In this document: positions 7,697-16,523 of the stretch, one piece after another
Layout of the letters: each line of letters opens with the position of its first letter
How positions within the stretch are numbered: the stretch's first letter is position 1
Origin: Bacillus mobilis
GTDB lineage: Bacteria; Bacillota; Bacilli; Bacillales; Bacillaceae_G
Direction of reading: 5' to 3'
DNA length: 64,000 bases
NCBI RefSeq assembly: GCF_001884045.1
Contig: NZ_MACF01000119.1
Location: 248,001-312,000, forward strand
Program-made: the position numbers and the translations under genes
Notes under the pieces: model-generated
What the model was told of the DNA's origin: nothing
Database searches by the model: none
The model's input: only the letters and a program-made list of their open reading frames with translations

Positions 7697-9493
7697 TTAT
7701 TTCACAATTGGCAATGTCACTTCACTTAATTTCACTGAAAGCTTCGTTCCAGCTTTCGGTCTAATTGTATAATCATAGTCACTAGCGAGTAAAACAACCC
7801 CTATTTGATGCCCCGATTTAAATACGTAATCATCTGGCTGCATGTCCCATGTGAATGTATAATCCTTGCCTGGTTTAAGTGCTGTTGAATCTTTTATACT
7901 ATTTAAGTTTTGTGGGTCCATCCAACCTCTCGTAACTATTTCAGGCTTTGCTCCGCCATAATCAACAAGTAATGCTGTTAAATTTGATACAGGACGATCA
8001 ATATTTCCTGTAATTGAAATCTTTGGTGTCCCGCTTATTCTCATATCTTTTTGTAATACCGGCATTGTATACACTAATCGATTTGCTACTTCTAATTCTG
8101 GGTTTGCTATTAATTGATTTGATTTCAGTTTTGCATCATCTACGAATGAGAAAACTTTATTTGCAGAGCCCATACTTAATGGTAAATTAACTGCTTTATT
8201 ACTTAAATACATACGAACTTTTGACGGCACAGCCGATGGATCCGGCCAGTTTTTTAATTTTTCCCAAGTTTTATTTTCACGTTGTACATCAACCATTGGT
8301 TCATTCATAATTCCATTTTCAATTCCATACAACCAATAATCGAGCCATTTATTTTGTGTTCTTTGCCAGTCATTCGTTGATGTCCCACCGTGTCCACCTT
8401 GATGTAACCACATTTTACGAGGAACATTATTTTCTCCAAGTGCATCCCACCATTGCGCGAACTGCTTCGTCTTAACATTCCAATCATTTAAGCCATGAAC
8501 AACAAATACGCTTGCTTTTACATTTTTAGCATCTTTTACATAATTACGTTTATCCCAAAAATCATTATAATTACCAGTTTTCCGGTCCTGTCCAGCTGTT
8601 AGCTCTTTTATTACTTGTCCGCAAACTTCAGGATTTTCTCTTGTTAGTACTGCTTCTGCCATATTATCTGTATCTTCTCCTTGGTATCCACCTGGCGCTA
8701 TGACTGCACCGTTTGCACGATAATAATCATACCAACTACTAATCGCTGCGATTGGAATAATTGTTTTTAACCCTTCAACACCAGTCGTCGCAACAGCATT
8801 CGGTAACGTACCATTATAAGATACTCCTGTCATACCTACATTTCCTGTTGACCAATCAGCTTTAACTTCCTCACCATTTTCTGTATATGCTTTCGCACGT
8901 CCATTTACCCAATCAATAACAGATTTTGTCCCTAATATTTCTTGCTCATCCCCAGTAGTTGGACATCCGTCTGATTTGCCAGTTCCGATACTTTCACCTA
9001 AAATGACTGCATAGCCTCTTGGCACATAATAATTGCCGTACGAACCAAGATTAACAGCTCCATACGGTTTGCCTTCATACGCATACAATTCTTCATCTAC
9101 ATTATATACAGGTACATCTTTTAAACCAGATCGATATGGGCTCATTTCATATATAACAGGAACTTTCACATTAGGATCTGTTTTTGGACGCATAACCTTT
9201 ACTGATACACGATCCTTTTTTCCATCTCGATCACTATCAACTTCCGTCTCTACAAATAGATTTTCGATAATTGCTTCATCAAGCGAGTAAATCGGCTTTG
9301 TCATCCCATTTTCTAATTCGATCTTCGTATTTGATTGTAGTCCTTCTGAAACTTTCCCATTTAACTTTACGTCATTCTCATTTATGTGGTTTGTTTCTTT
9401 CTTGTCTGCATACGCAGTCATACTAGAAACTCCTGATGTGACTGATAAAGATAAGATTGTTGATAATGTAATTGCTATTTTCTTTTTCCCCAT
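7697..9493 (-). CDS. Secreted Xaa-Pro dipeptidyl-peptidase (S15 / CocE-NonD family)
   Basis: A 598-residue exported serine peptidase that removes Xaa-Pro dipeptides. The signal peptide covers residues 1-30 (KKK n-region, hydrophobic core, AYA cut site). The alpha/beta-hydrolase domain carries the triad S225 (GVSYNGTLP), D337 (HGLNDWNV) and H368 (HQGGHGG). The C-terminal jelly-roll follows at about 400-598 (LLASDYDYTIRPKAGT). The oxyanion-region motif GESIGTGKSDGCP also fits S15. It is monocistronic, with SD GGGGAGG and a terminator upstream of the histidine kinase side. In the group such enzymes act in extracellular peptide use. Confidence 0.92.
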   Translation of the reverse strand: MGKKKIAITLSTILSLSVTSGVSSMTAYADKKETNHINENDVKLNGKVSEGLQSNTKIELENGMTKPIYSLDEAIIENLFVETEVDSDRDGKKDRVSVKVMRPKTDPNVKVPVIYEMSPYRSGLKDVPVYNVDEELYAYEGKPYGAVNLGSYGNYYVPRGYAVILGESIGTGKSDGCPTTGDEQEILGTKSVIDWVNGRAKAYTENGEEVKADWSTGNVGMTGVSYNGTLPNAVATTGVEGLKTIIPIAAISSWYDYYRANGAVIAPGGYQGEDTDNMAEAVLTRENPEVCGQVIKELTAGQDRKTGNYNDFWDKRNYVKDAKNVKASVFVVHGLNDWNVKTKQFAQWWDALGENNVPRKMWLHQGGHGGTSTNDWQRTQNKWLDYWLYGIENGIMNEPMVDVQRENKTWEKLKNWPDPSAVPSKVRMYLSNKAVNLPLSMGSANKVFSFVDDAKLKSNQLIANPELEVANRLVYTMPVLQKDMRISGTPKISITGNIDRPVSNLTALLVDYGGAKPEIVTRGWMDPQNLNSIKDSTALKPGKDYTFTWDMQPDDYVFKSGHQIGVVLLASDYDYTIRPKAGTKLSVKLSEVTLPIVK

Positions 9494-9653
9494 AGTCTTT
9501 CCTCCCCATATATGTCTCCTTTTTACTATACAACAAAATTACTGAAAATTCAGTTTATATTTTGTGCAATAACTTGAAAAATTGGTAGAGCACCCTTTAA
9601 ACGAGCTTTCGAAGTTATATATTCTGATTTACTACTCTCATATAATCAATAAA

Positions 9654-9681
9654 AAACATCGCCTAATAATAGACGATGTTT
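9654..9681 (-). terminator. Intrinsic terminator of the two-component operon
   Basis: The stem AAACATCG-CTA/TAG-CGATGTTT is followed by TTTTTTATTG on the minus strand, directly after the kinase gene. Confidence 0.8.
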
Positions 9682-9696
9682 CTAATAGTATTTAAA

Positions 9697-11073
9697 TTAG
9701 TCATTCTTCATATTAATATAAAATCGTATATCTCCCTCTATTGTAGAGACTCCATAATCAAAACCATGTCTTTCTAAAATACTTTTCACAATCGCTAAGC
9801 CTAGTCCTGTGCCGGAATGTTCTTTACTACGAGAAGATTCTAAGACATAAAAAGGTTCCCAAATTTTATTGATATCTTTTATATGTTCTACATTCATACC
9901 ATTTTGAATTTGAAAATATACACTGTCATTTCGTTCTTCTAAAGTAATTTTTATATGTTGATTTGCTGTATATTTTATCGCATTAGATATTAAATTTTGA
10001 AACACCATTTTCATTTTATTTATATCTGCATAAATAATTGCATCGCCAACATTATAGTTCACATGCAAATCAATTTCTTTCGATTCCAGTTCAATCTTAT
10101 GCTTATCTAATATACTTTGGACTAGTGATACGATAGGAAATTGTTCTTTTTGTAAAACATCTCTCTCTAGTTTAGCAAATCGTAATAACTCTTCAATTAA
10201 ATTCGAAATGTGATCCGTTTGTTTAATAATAGTATCTATGTATGTACCATCATCTAAACCATCTTTTATTCCCATAGAATATGCTTTTACTAATGCGATT
10301 GGAGTTTTTAATTCATGCGTTACATCACCCATAAATCGTTTTAAATGTTCATTTCGATCTGTTAAATCTTCATGTGCCTCATGTAATTTATCACTCATGA
10401 CATTAATACTAGTAGCTAATTCCCCTATTTCATCATTCGTTTTCACTTTCGCTCGTTCAAATTTCAAATTTGAAATATCCTCTGCCACTTCACTTAATTC
10501 TTTCAATGGTCTAGTGATTGTTGTTGAAAGTATCCATACAAGTACGATAATGAGAAAAATCGTAATGCCTAAAATATACAAATAAAATGAATTTAATGTT
10601 TTGATTACTTCATTAGAATGTGCGATCGAAACCCCTACTAAAATCAACATATCGTCTTTCGCAATGTATTTCACAAAAAAGCTAGATTTCATCTTCTCTT
10701 GATCATATATTTTATTCGATTGCCCGAAGTGCTTTACTTTCGTTATTTCTTCTTTAGTAATCCAAAGTTTATTAAGCGCAACTCTTTTCCTTGAAAGTTG
10801 CATTCGTAATTCATCATTAATATGATCTTCTGAGTCTTTTATGGATGTATACGCAATCGTAACATTTCCTTCATTTTCAATGCTAGTAATTGCTTCATCC
10901 AGTTGTTTACTCGGTATGGACTGTATTTGTGCTGTTATACCTTCTAAGCTTTCTCGCGTTTTATAAATATTATATTTCGGTAAAAGATAGTTAATTAATA
11001 ATAAAGAGATTGAAAAAATAAAAATAACAGTTAAAGAAATGCTGAAAAACAGCTTTTTTCCAAGTTTATTCAC
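9697..11073 (-). CDS. Sensor histidine kinase (HAMP, HisKA, HATPase_c)
   Basis: A 458-residue membrane kinase. TM1 is at 7-31, with an extracytoplasmic sensor at about 32-163 and TM2 at about 164-183. HAMP follows at 184-237. The HisKA H-box FMGDVTHELKTP has the phospho-acceptor H253. The HATPase has the N-box FQNLISNAIKYT, then G-boxes GTGLGLAIVKSI. The signal is unknown. Its start overlaps the response regulator stop by 8 bases, so the two are one operon and a cognate pair. Confidence 0.92.
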   Translation of the reverse strand: MNKLGKKLFFSISLTVIFIFSISLLLINYLLPKYNIYKTRESLEGITAQIQSIPSKQLDEAITSIENEGNVTIAYTSIKDSEDHINDELRMQLSRKRVALNKLWITKEEITKVKHFGQSNKIYDQEKMKSSFFVKYIAKDDMLILVGVSIAHSNEVIKTLNSFYLYILGITIFLIIVLVWILSTTITRPLKELSEVAEDISNLKFERAKVKTNDEIGELATSINVMSDKLHEAHEDLTDRNEHLKRFMGDVTHELKTPIALVKAYSMGIKDGLDDGTYIDTIIKQTDHISNLIEELLRFAKLERDVLQKEQFPIVSLVQSILDKHKIELESKEIDLHVNYNVGDAIIYADINKMKMVFQNLISNAIKYTANQHIKITLEERNDSVYFQIQNGMNVEHIKDINKIWEPFYVLESSRSKEHSGTGLGLAIVKSILERHGFDYGVSTIEGDIRFYINMKND

Positions 11074-11713
11074 TCTGCTCCTCCAAACTATATCCTAGCC
11101 CGCGGTGAGTCTTTATAATATTTTCTCCTACTTTTTTACGTAATCTTCTTACATGTGTATCAACAGTTCGCTCTTCACCAAAATAGTCAAATCCCCATAC
11201 GATATCTAACAATTTTTTGCGAGTTAAAATCATGCCTTTATGATTTAAAAAACACTTTATTAATTCTAGCTCTGTTTTTGTAATATCCAACTCTTTGTCA
11301 TTTTTATAAACTTTATTTTTAGTGAAATCTATTTTCAAATCTTGAACTTGAATGACATCATCGTGCTGTATTAGCTTTTTCGCTCGCGTAATGAGTACGC
11401 CTGGATGAAATGGTTTTTTTACGTATTCATCTGCCCCGCTTTGAAGAGCTGCTAATTCATCTTCACTTTCACTTTTCGCCGTAAGCATTAATACCTTTAC
11501 GCTTGAATTCTTTTTTATTTCCTGACAAACAGTAATACCATTATGTTTCGGCATCATCCAATCTAAAATAGCTAAATCAATTTTTTCATCAAAAAATATT
11601 TGAAGTGCTTCCTCTCCATCTTTCGCTAATAAAACTTCGAAGCCTTCTTTCTCAAAATAAGCTTTTAAAATCCTTAACATATCTTGTTCATCATCTGCGA
11701 TTAATACTCTCAT
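11066..11713 (-). CDS. OmpR/PhoB-family response regulator
   Basis: The 215-residue protein has a receiver domain (1-115): acidic pocket DDE at 7-9, phosphoacceptor D51 in LAILDWMMP, T79 and the switch lysine in YVKKPF. A winged-helix effector follows (about 125-210), with LTRKKLLDIVWG and RTVDTHVRRLRKKVG. It is the first gene of the operon with the kinase. A secreted-protein gene is divergently transcribed from the adjacent 120 bases and may be a target; that is inference from position. Confidence 0.93.
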   Translation of the reverse strand: MRVLIADDEQDMLRILKAYFEKEGFEVLLAKDGEEALQIFFDEKIDLAILDWMMPKHNGITVCQEIKKNSSVKVLMLTAKSESEDELAALQSGADEYVKKPFHPGVLITRAKKLIQHDDVIQVQDLKIDFTKNKVYKNDKELDITKTELELIKCFLNHKGMILTRKKLLDIVWGFDYFGEERTVDTHVRRLRKKVGENIIKTHRGLGYSLEEQSE

Positions 11714-11834
11714 GCATTATCCTCCATTGCTTTTAAACAAAAATCAATTGTATTATACAACTTCTTTGTTACATCAATGTGACAGAAAAATATTTGATCC
11801 TTTTAAGGGTATAGTAAGGACGAGGTGTTGTATT

Positions 11835-12254
11835 ATGATTAAAAAAATCGGGGTCATTACTCTTCTTTGTTTCTTATTATCAACAAATGCGCTCGCAAAT
11901 ACTAATCAACAAATTGAAGTATTTGATTGTCAAAAAGAAATGGTCATTCAAAAACAATCTTTAGATCCAGCTATTCAAAAAGAAGCTGTTCGATATGCTA
12001 AATCCATTTCTGGCCCATTTAAAAACTTAAACGTCGTTCCAAAAGATGGTCATATGATAAAAATCCCTTTATCTAAACCAGTTTCTATCACAAATCAATG
12101 GTTACATACAACAATTGATGAAGTACTTATTCTCCTCCCACTTAATCAAAAACCTTATATTATGCTTTACGATGATGAAAACAACCCGCATTTTTATTAT
12201 GTGAAAGGTGATCCGAAGGGATTATTGAAAGAAATGAATGTGAAACATAATTAA
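11835..12254 (+). CDS. Small secreted protein divergent from the two-component system
   Basis: This 139-residue protein has a clear signal peptide (KKIGVITLLCFLLSTNALA, cut near residue 22) and a mature part of mixed alpha/beta character ending HFYYVKGDPKGLLKEMN. I do not recognise the family. The start at 11835 is preferred because of the SD AAGGACGAGG; longer in-frame starts lack an SD and would spoil the signal peptide. Its location back to back with the response regulator suggests the regulator controls it. Confidence 0.75.
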   Translation: MIKKIGVITLLCFLLSTNALANTNQQIEVFDCQKEMVIQKQSLDPAIQKEAVRYAKSISGPFKNLNVVPKDGHMIKIPLSKPVSITNQWLHTTIDEVLILLPLNQKPYIMLYDDENNPHFYYVKGDPKGLLKEMNVKHN

Positions 12255-12258
12255 ATAG

Positions 12259-12296
12259 AAACAAGAGACTTTATAAGCTTATAAAGTCTCTTGTTT
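12259..12296. terminator. Bidirectional intrinsic terminator
   Basis: A perfect 19-bp palindrome (arm AAACAAGAGACTTTATAAG) lies between convergent genes and touches the stop codon of the GNAT gene. Confidence 0.85.
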
Positions 12297-12712
12297 TACT
12301 CATATAATACTTTAAAGTGACTAGACCCTTTATAAAATTCTCCTTTCACAAATCCATTTGCAGTATAAAACGCATTACCTTGTTTCGTATCCGTATGTAA
12401 AACAACCACTTTAAAATACTTTTCTGCATGAAATAATAATCGGTTTAATAACAAGTTCCCTAACCCTATACGACGATAGTCCTTTGAAATATAAAATCTC
12501 CTTAATCGGCCAATCTTATTGTTTTCTGTATATGGATCTTCATTTATTCCTCCTATTCCAATTAACTTTTCTCCTTGAAAAATGCCATATAAACATTCAC
12601 CAATTTTATAAAATATGTTTATTTTATTTTCATATTCACTTATTAGTTTTACTAGGAAATTAAATCCTTCTTCTTTGCTTTCTTGAACAAGATAATCGTA
12701 TTCATATATCAT
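12296..12712 (-). CDS. GNAT family N-acetyltransferase
   Basis: The 138-residue protein has the GNAT core: beta strand GIGGINEDP, then FYISKDYRRIGLGNLLLNRL, which carries the acetyl-CoA pyrophosphate loop of R/Q-x-x-G-x-G/A type. The C-terminal VVLHTDTKQGNAFYTANGFV follows. The substrate is unknown. The SD at the ATG is weak, so the exact start is less certain. Confidence 0.85.
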   Translation of the reverse strand: MIYEYDYLVQESKEEGFNFLVKLISEYENKINIFYKIGECLYGIFQGEKLIGIGGINEDPYTENNKIGRLRRFYISKDYRRIGLGNLLLNRLLFHAEKYFKVVVLHTDTKQGNAFYTANGFVKGEFYKGSSHFKVLYE

Positions 12713-13031
12713 TAAATCTTCTATTTATTGAATATGTATATCTTTCAATTGGTTTCCCCCTTAATTTGAAAATACATAAAAATGCTCAAGAATCATTTAT
12801 TCTGAGCATTTTTATGATTGTTACTTTATTCAATTCATAGAATGGATATTCTTCACTTCAGATGTAAATCGATAATATAATTCTTTTATTTCTATACATT
12901 TAAAGGTATTTGTACTCAAAAGTCATGAATAAAGCCGTTTCAGTAAATACATTTATAATATCTCTCAAATATTGTATTAGTTTATATATTCGTCATTCTT
13001 CTCTAACAGACTCAAAATAAATTATAATTTG
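12713..13031. other. Gene-free stretch with an orphan terminator and possible coding remnant
   Basis: There is no intact gene in these 319 bases. A terminator-like hairpin lies at 12778-12814 (stem AAAAATGCTCA). On the minus strand just before it, codons 12830-12919 read LSTNTFKCIEIKELYYRF and continue to NIHSMN and TGA, with no SD or proper start. This may be the tail of a decayed gene whose terminator survives. Confidence 0.35.
12778..12814. terminator. Orphan intrinsic terminator-like hairpin
   Basis: The stem AAAAATGCTCA / TGAGCATTTTT with a short AT-rich loop has T-runs on both strands. It is not next to an intact gene end. Confidence 0.65.
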
Positions 13032-13736
13032 TTAATTGATATGTTTGTTTAACCACTGTTCAAATATCTTTAACTGTTCTACAGTATGAAAGTAATGTTC
13101 ACCCGTCTCCATGACTTCTAATTCACAACGATATTTTTTTGTAAAATAATTAATAGTTTCAAATTCGCATAGTTCATCCTTGGCTCCGTACATAATATAT
13201 GTATCTGTATTCCATGAATTAATAGGATGTTCTTTTACATAGCATAAATAATCCCAATATAATCTTTGACCAATAGGTGTCTCTATAGTCATTTCTTTTT
13301 GCAAAAGTTCTGGTGTTACATTAAACCATTTCATCATATTTTCGATAATTCGTTCCATATTAACTACTGGTGATAAAAATAATGCCTTTTCTATCACATC
13401 ATTTTGATAGGCTAAAAGGCTAAAATAAGCTCCGATACTACATGCAAACACACTTACTTCTTTCCAATGTTCTTTTGCGTAATTCATGATTATAGATAAT
13501 TCACTAACACAAAACTGTACTTTACAAGGAGTATTATCATTTTTCCTATCTCCATGCTCAGGTAAATCAAAGCTTAATACTTGATAACCTTTTTGATTGG
13601 CTGCTTCAGCTAATATTTGAATAACTGCATCTTCCTTATTGGACATATTTCCATGTACTGCAATAAAAATTTTTTCACTCTTATCTCCCCATAAAACCGT
13701 AGGAATATTACTAATTTTAAAATTATCTTTAAGCAT
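13032..13736 (-). CDS. Alpha/beta hydrolase
   Basis: A 234-residue serine-hydrolase-fold protein. The oxyanion region is FIAVHGNMSNKED, then LSFDLPEHGDR; the nucleophile elbow is ACSIGAYFS (G-x-S-x-G variant C-S-I-G), the acid lies in YGAKDELCEF and the His in GEHYFHTVEQ. The start at 13736 is chosen for its GGGGGAAAG SD. A GTG at 13784 would extend it by 16 residues with a poor SD. Substrate unknown; it stands alone. Confidence 0.82.
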   Translation of the reverse strand: MLKDNFKISNIPTVLWGDKSEKIFIAVHGNMSNKEDAVIQILAEAANQKGYQVLSFDLPEHGDRKNDNTPCKVQFCVSELSIIMNYAKEHWKEVSVFACSIGAYFSLLAYQNDVIEKALFLSPVVNMERIIENMMKWFNVTPELLQKEMTIETPIGQRLYWDYLCYVKEHPINSWNTDTYIMYGAKDELCEFETINYFTKKYRCELEVMETGEHYFHTVEQLKIFEQWLNKHIN

Positions 13737-13909
13737 ACTTTCCCCCGTGAAATAAGACATATAGGTATTGGCAAAAAACTGCACAATTTATAAACCTCTA
13801 CTCAGTTTTAAAATAAATCAAACGATTACTGATTTATCACAAATGAATTTTACTCCGCTAGTGGAAGAAGGCTTTTTATACAATTATATAGTTTTTTAAA
13901 ATGACTTTA

Positions 13910-15286
13910 TTACCTCTGCACAACAGGCAATATCCCCTTCAACTCCAATAAATCATCTATTACTATATCCGCCTGAGCAATTTCACCTTCTTGTGCAAAA
14001 TCAAAATTACATCCGATCGCAATCAAGCCATTATCTTTCGCTGCGTTTATATCAGATAAACGGTCTCCAACTACTGCTGCTTCTTTTATATCATATTTGT
14101 TCAAAATACTTTTCACTAAGTCACTTTTATTAAGTGAGTTTATTTGTTCAATACTAAACGTTTCAGTAACCCATTGGTCTAAGTCATAATAAGATACAAT
14201 TGCTCGTAAATATTCAGTTAAACCATTGCTAGCAATATAAATTGAACAATTATTTTCTTTTATATATGTAAAAATTTCTTTTATATTCGGGTATAATGCA
14301 CCTTTTCCGCTCTTAATATTTTCAATTAATCTTTCTAAAAAATATGCATCTGTTTGTTCTCTTACTTCAAGAGAATGATCCGGTAATAACGCTTCCCAAA
14401 CTTTCGGTAATGGAACACCCATGATTTCACGGTATTTATCGATAGGTGTTACTGTATCCCATAATTGTAATGAACGTAAATGATCAAAAGTATCATCTAG
14501 CGATAATTCTAAAATTTTCTCTGTTTGAAATAACGTACCGTCCATATCAAAAATTAATGCTTGTAACATTTCATTCTCTCCTTTTGAACTATAAGTATTA
14601 TTCGATATATTTTTCAGCATCTCAACGATAATTTCTGAACAATAATTTGCGGCAGTTCTTGCGAAATCATCATAGGAAACTTGAGCTTCATCGTCTGCAC
14701 TGTCCGAAATACATCGTATAACGAGAAACGGTATATCATTTATGTGGGCAACATGTCCAATTGCTGCGCCTTCCATCTCTGTACAATGAGGTGCATATTC
14801 GTCTATTAATTTCGCTTTTAGTTTTGAATCCTCAACAAAACATTCACCGCTGACGATTCTTCCTTCATGAATCTCCATATGTAAACTACTACTATTGCAT
14901 GCAATACGTGCTAACTCTACTAATTCCTTACTTGCGATAAATTCTTCTTGGAAGGGGAATAAGTTTTTCATTTGTGTTTTACTTACATCATGATGGGTAA
15001 CATTCGTTGAAATAACAATATCACCAACTTTTACATCTCGGTGTAACCCTCCAGCAACACCCGTATTGATGATAGCATCTACATCAAATTTATGAATTAA
15101 TGTTTGCGTACATGCGGCTGCATTTACTTTCCCTACACCAGAACGTGTAATAATTACTTCTGTTCCCATGAATTCGCCAATGTAAAAGGGCATTCCCGCA
15201 ATCGTCTGTTCTTCTTGTATAGCTAGTTTTTCTAAAAGTAAGTCTATTTCGATTTGCATTGCTCCGATAATGCCGATTCTGTTCAT
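13910..15286 (-). CDS. Fusion of MTA/SAH nucleosidase and HAD-family phosphatase
   Basis: One 458-codon frame holds two enzymes. Residues 1-230 are a 5'-methylthioadenosine/S-adenosylhomocysteine nucleosidase: start GIIGAMQIEIDLL, VNTGVAGG-like INTGVAGGL, substrate loop CTEMEGAAIGHVA and catalytic Asp in CISDSADD. Residues 240-458 are a HAD hydrolase of the phosphoglycolate-phosphatase type: FDMDGTLFQTE, SNGLTEYL, and VVGDRLSDINAAKDNG. The junction codons SSKGENEM contain an internal SD (AAAGGAGAG) and an ATG at 14569, so a free HAD protein may also be made. SD at the main start is GGGGGCGAC. Confidence 0.88.
   Translation of the reverse strand: MNRIGIIGAMQIEIDLLLEKLAIQEEQTIAGMPFYIGEFMGTEVIITRSGVGKVNAAACTQTLIHKFDVDAIINTGVAGGLHRDVKVGDIVISTNVTHHDVSKTQMKNLFPFQEEFIASKELVELARIACNSSSLHMEIHEGRIVSGECFVEDSKLKAKLIDEYAPHCTEMEGAAIGHVAHINDIPFLVIRCISDSADDEAQVSYDDFARTAANYCSEIIVEMLKNISNNTYSSKGENEMLQALIFDMDGTLFQTEKILELSLDDTFDHLRSLQLWDTVTPIDKYREIMGVPLPKVWEALLPDHSLEVREQTDAYFLERLIENIKSGKGALYPNIKEIFTYIKENNCSIYIASNGLTEYLRAIVSYYDLDQWVTETFSIEQINSLNKSDLVKSILNKYDIKEAAVVGDRLSDINAAKDNGLIAIGCNFDFAQEGEIAQADIVIDDLLELKGILPVVQR
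14562..14590 (-). promoter_or_regulatory. Internal ribosome binding site for the HAD domain
   Basis: Inside the fused frame, the minus strand reads AAAGGAGAGAATGAAATG, an ideal SD 7 bases before an in-frame ATG (start 14569, ORF 13910-14569, 219 residues). This spot matches the natural start of a stand-alone HAD enzyme. Confidence 0.65.
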
Positions 15287-15395
15287 GTATGTCGCCCCCT
15301 CTTTTACAAATAATTACAAAAATTCAACCCCTACACAATTATATATGAATAAAGAGAATTTTAACATAAATAAATATTCAGACTTAAAATCCAAT

Positions 15396-15431
15396 TAAAA
15401 AGATGATTCCCGTTAAATACAGAAATCATCT
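15396..15431 (-). terminator. Probable intrinsic terminator
   Basis: The stem AGATGATT/AATCATCT has a 15-base loop and then TTTTTAATT on the minus strand, about 80 bases after the 15513 stop. The stem is short, so this is moderate. Confidence 0.5.
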
Positions 15432-15512
15432 ACTTTTAGACTTTATTTATTCCCATAACTTAGAATAAGCTTTTTCAAGCATATTCATCTTGGTTATGAG
15501 AAAATAGCACGT

Positions 15513-16301
15513 TTATAAATTGAGCAACTGTTTCTTCTTTGCGTTAAATTCTTCTTCTGTAATAACACCCAAATCTAATAATTCTTTGAATTTTTTCAGT
15601 TCATCTGCTACAGATACCCCAGATGCTGAAACAGGTTGAGTTTCAATTGTACTATTTTTTAATGAATCCAAAACTTGGTGAACATTGTTATTAATAGCTG
15701 TTGCTGACTCTTTATCTAAAGAAATATTAAATTTTTCTTGTGGTGTATCAATCGTTAAAACACCGAATAATAACCCTTTTTCAAATGTTATATCATTTAT
15801 TTTTTCATAGGCTACAGATTTGAATTTCTCACCAGTTAAAGATTTTTGCCCGAACATTATTCGTTTATTAGTAATAGTATATGCGAAATTACGATCATGT
15901 TTTGTTGCAGATTCATAATTATGTAATCCGATAAACGCCATTAGAACTTCTTCACCTTGCATCAAGTTTTTTTCAATTACTCCGAAATGTTTTAAACCCC
16001 ATTTTTCGTTATGCCCAGACCCATAATTATTATCAACACAGTATTGATACATTCCTTCAGCAGTTGACATCGGATCTTCAGCAATTTTTTCTGCCCTTGC
16101 ATCAACTACAGCTTTTTTCTCTTCAATCATTGCCTTAATCTCTTCAATTGTAATTTTATTTACTGGCACAACAGTCAGACCACCAGCTGCTTTTAAGCAA
16201 TCTGGACAAACCCAGGCATTCGATTTTTTTACTTTATAACGATTCAATCCGACTTTATTATCACAAACACTACATTGTACTTTCAAACTAAAAAAAACCA
16301 T
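15513..16301 (-). CDS. Zinc-ribbon, PH-like and SHOCT domain protein
   Basis: A 262-residue cytoplasmic protein with three parts: an N-terminal zinc ribbon (CSVCDNK ... WVCPDC, about 10-36; DUF4428-like), a bacterial PH-like domain (about 115-215; FAYTITNKRIMFGQKSLTG, IDTPQEKFNISL), and a C-terminal SHOCT motif (about 232-262; ELKKFKELLDLGVITEEEF). Such proteins are common in Gram-positives and prophages, with no settled role. The SHOCT tail is thought to mediate oligomerisation. It is monocistronic, with SD TTGGAGG. Confidence 0.8.
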   Translation of the reverse strand: MVFFSLKVQCSVCDNKVGLNRYKVKKSNAWVCPDCLKAAGGLTVVPVNKITIEEIKAMIEEKKAVVDARAEKIAEDPMSTAEGMYQYCVDNNYGSGHNEKWGLKHFGVIEKNLMQGEEVLMAFIGLHNYESATKHDRNFAYTITNKRIMFGQKSLTGEKFKSVAYEKINDITFEKGLLFGVLTIDTPQEKFNISLDKESATAINNNVHQVLDSLKNSTIETQPVSASGVSVADELKKFKELLDLGVITEEEFNAKKKQLLNL

Positions 16302-16492
16302 AATAAACCTCCAAATTCCAATATGAAAATTCTATTATTTTTAACAAAATTTAACACCCTATTTTATAATTAATTTTAAAAGGTTATTAAACTTGTTTGA
16401 ATTTCATTTATTAATAGAGAAACAAATATTTTATCACTAGTTACCTAAGGAATCAATACCATACCAAAAATTAGAAATTATTACCTTACAAT

Positions 16493-16523
16493 AAAAAAGG
16501 ATTGATCAAAAGATCAATCCTTT
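16493..16523 (-). terminator. Intrinsic terminator of degV-like gene
   Basis: The stem AAAGGATTGATC / GATCAATCCTTT with a 4-base loop, then TTTTTTATTG on the minus strand. It overlaps the last codon. Confidence 0.85.
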
